From assembly GCA_016711225.1 (NCBI GenBank), contig JADJTK010000042.1:1-24430 (forward strand): a stretch of 24,430 nucleotides of DNA. The letters are read 5' to 3'. The DNA is from Opitutaceae bacterium. GTDB lineage: Bacteria; Verrucomicrobiota; Verrucomicrobiia; Opitutales; Opitutaceae. The position numbers and the translations under genes are program-made. Shown here piece by piece: positions 23,474 through 24,430 of the stretch (position 1 is its first letter; each line of letters begins with the position of its first letter). A model generated the notes under the pieces. That model did not search any database, was not told the origin of the DNA, and saw only the letters and a program-made list of their open reading frames with translations.

Positions 23474-24430
23474 TCAGTCCTTCCCCGGGGCGGTCCCCGG
23501 CAGCTTCGGATGATCGTCGAGCACTTGGCGCACCTTCTGGGCGATGGCCTGAAGGGTGTAGGGCTTGGCGATGAAGTGCAGGCTCTCGCTCAGCACGCCG
23601 TGGTGCACAATGGTGTCCTCGGTATAGCCGGAGGCGAAGAGCACGGCCAGGCCAGGGCGGATACGGAGGAGCCGCTCGGAGAGTTCGCGGCCGTTCATGC
23701 CGGGCATCACCACGTCCGTGAGCAACAGATGGATGGGTTCGGCGCGCCGCTCGGCCAGTAGCAGGGCTTCGCCACCGTTGGCCGCGGCCAGCACCTTGTA
23801 GCCTTGGCGTTTGAGGATCGAGGCGGCGAGCTCGCGTACGCTCTGGTCGTCCTCGACGAGCAGGATCGCCTCGTGGCCGCGCGGCAGGTCGGCCGAGGCG
23901 TTGGCGCGGGCCAGTTTCTCCGCGGGTTCGCCGAGGCGGGGCAGGTGGATCTTGAAGGTGGTGCCGCGACCGGGTGCCGAGTCGACCTCGATGGTGCCGC
24001 CGGCCTGTTTGACGACGCCAAAGATCACCGCCAGGCCAAGGCCGGTGCCGCGGCCCTTGGGCTTGGTGGTGAAGAACGGCTCGAAGAGGCGGCGCTGCAC
24101 CTCTGGGGGCATGCCGTGGCCGGTGTCGCTCACGGAGAGCAGCACGTAGCTGCCGGGCTTCACGTCGGGGTGGCGCTGGCAGTAGGCTTCGTTGAGTTCG
24201 ATGTTGGCGGTGGTGATGGTGAGGCGGCCGCCGTCGGGCATGGCGTCGCGGGCGTTGACCGCGAGGTTGACGACAACCTGATCGAACTGGCCGGGGTCGG
24301 CTTTGACAGAGCCGAGGTCGGCGGCGAGAGCGGTGCGCAGTTCGATGTCCTCGCCGATGAGGCGGTGGAGCATCTTGCGTAGGTTTTCGACGAGTTCGCT
24401 CAGGCTGAGGATTTTGGGCTCGATGAGGGC
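23474..24430 (-). CDS. Hybrid sensor histidine kinase, C-terminal part (ATPase plus receiver), cut by window edge
   Basis: The frame is open to the right edge, so the N-terminal sensor and phospho-acceptor His lie outside. The visible 318 residues carry a GHKL ATPase: 'FDQVVVNLAVNARDAMPDGG' (N box), 'SVSDTGHGMPPE', 'LFEPFFTTKPKGRGTGLGLA'. A short linker follows, then a receiver: 'ILLVEDDQSVRELAASILKR', phospho-acceptor in 'LLLTDVVMPGMNGREL', 'ASGYTED', 'FIAKPYTLQAIAQKVRQVL'. The layout is PAS-type hybrid kinase with a terminal receiver, common in this phylum. No response regulator gene is adjacent, so phosphate probably passes to the attached receiver. The receiver resembles that of the dead kinase at 4839-5373. 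Confidence 0.93.
   Translation of the reverse strand, partial: ALIEPKILSLSELVENLRKMLHRLIGEDIELRTALAADLGSVKADPGQFDQVVVNLAVNARDAMPDGGRLTITTANIELNEAYCQRHPDVKPGSYVLLSVSDTGHGMPPEVQRRLFEPFFTTKPKGRGTGLGLAVIFGVVKQAGGTIEVDSAPGRGTTFKIHLPRLGEPAEKLARANASADLPRGHEAILLVEDDQSVRELAASILKRQGYKVLAAANGGEALLLAERRAEPIHLLLTDVVMPGMNGRELSERLLRIRPGLAVLFASGYTEDTIVHHGVLSESLHFIAKPYTLQAIAQKVRQVLDDHPKLPGTAPGKD

Noticed and set aside
1..24430. CRISPR arrays, phage genes, insertion sequences or defence systems
   Set aside because: No regularly spaced repeats, transposase, integrase or recognised defence gene was found; the toxin-antitoxin remnant is the only related trace.

Overview
This window looks like chromosomal DNA from a high-GC member of the Verrucomicrobiota, most likely near Opitutaceae. 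The assignment is an inference. It rests on a secreted Ig/delta-60-repeat protein whose C-terminal tail has the usual verrucomicrobial form (Trp, then Asp/Gly-rich, then 'NLLKFAYG', then 'DLQTW', then 'RRFARL'), on GC-rich intergenic palindromes, and on the many hybrid and two-component kinases. No phage, transposase, CRISPR array or biosynthetic cluster is visible.

Left part, mostly + strand (1-13410). A possible gene tail lies at the edge. Next come a leader with three hairpins and a divergent SecA ATPase paralogue (368-2995). A decayed VapBC-like toxin-antitoxin remnant follows on the - strand, then a small soluble histidine kinase (3351-4277) and a 61-residue orphan ORF. A block of palindromic repeats abuts a dead PAS-receiver hybrid kinase (4839-5373, -). 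A DedA/VTT membrane protein, a tRNA-Thr(UGU) (-) and a WYL-type repressor broken by one missing G come next. A VOC-fold protein that the repressor probably controls, an AraC-type regulator with a cupin sensor, and the large delta-60-repeat protein (one frameshift near its 3' end) complete this half.

Right part, all - strand (13596-24430). Read in the direction of transcription, a partial hybrid kinase/receiver protein enters from the right edge. It is followed by a two-gene DNA alkylation repair operon (O6-alkylguanine methyltransferase then AlkA-type glycosylase, 4-bp overlap). Then come a secreted TPR / DUF3108-like / PsbP-like protein, a sensor kinase with a TPR-like extracytoplasmic domain, its OmpR-type response regulator, a threonine-dehydrogenase-like enzyme that has lost its catalytic zinc cysteine, and a secreted protein of unrecognised family with a C-terminal fibronectin-III domain.

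How the genes fit together. The clearest functional units are the alkylation repair pair, the kinase/regulator pair (with the secreted TPR protein upstream as a possible signalling partner), and the WYL regulator with the VOC protein. A striking feature of the whole window is that five of the larger reading frames carry small indels, while about ten others are clean. Either the assembly has indel errors or this region is decaying. The most distinctive biology is the divergent SecA, the zinc-site-less threonine dehydrogenase, and a simple hexamer repeat that appears once between genes and once inside a coding sequence as a protein linker.
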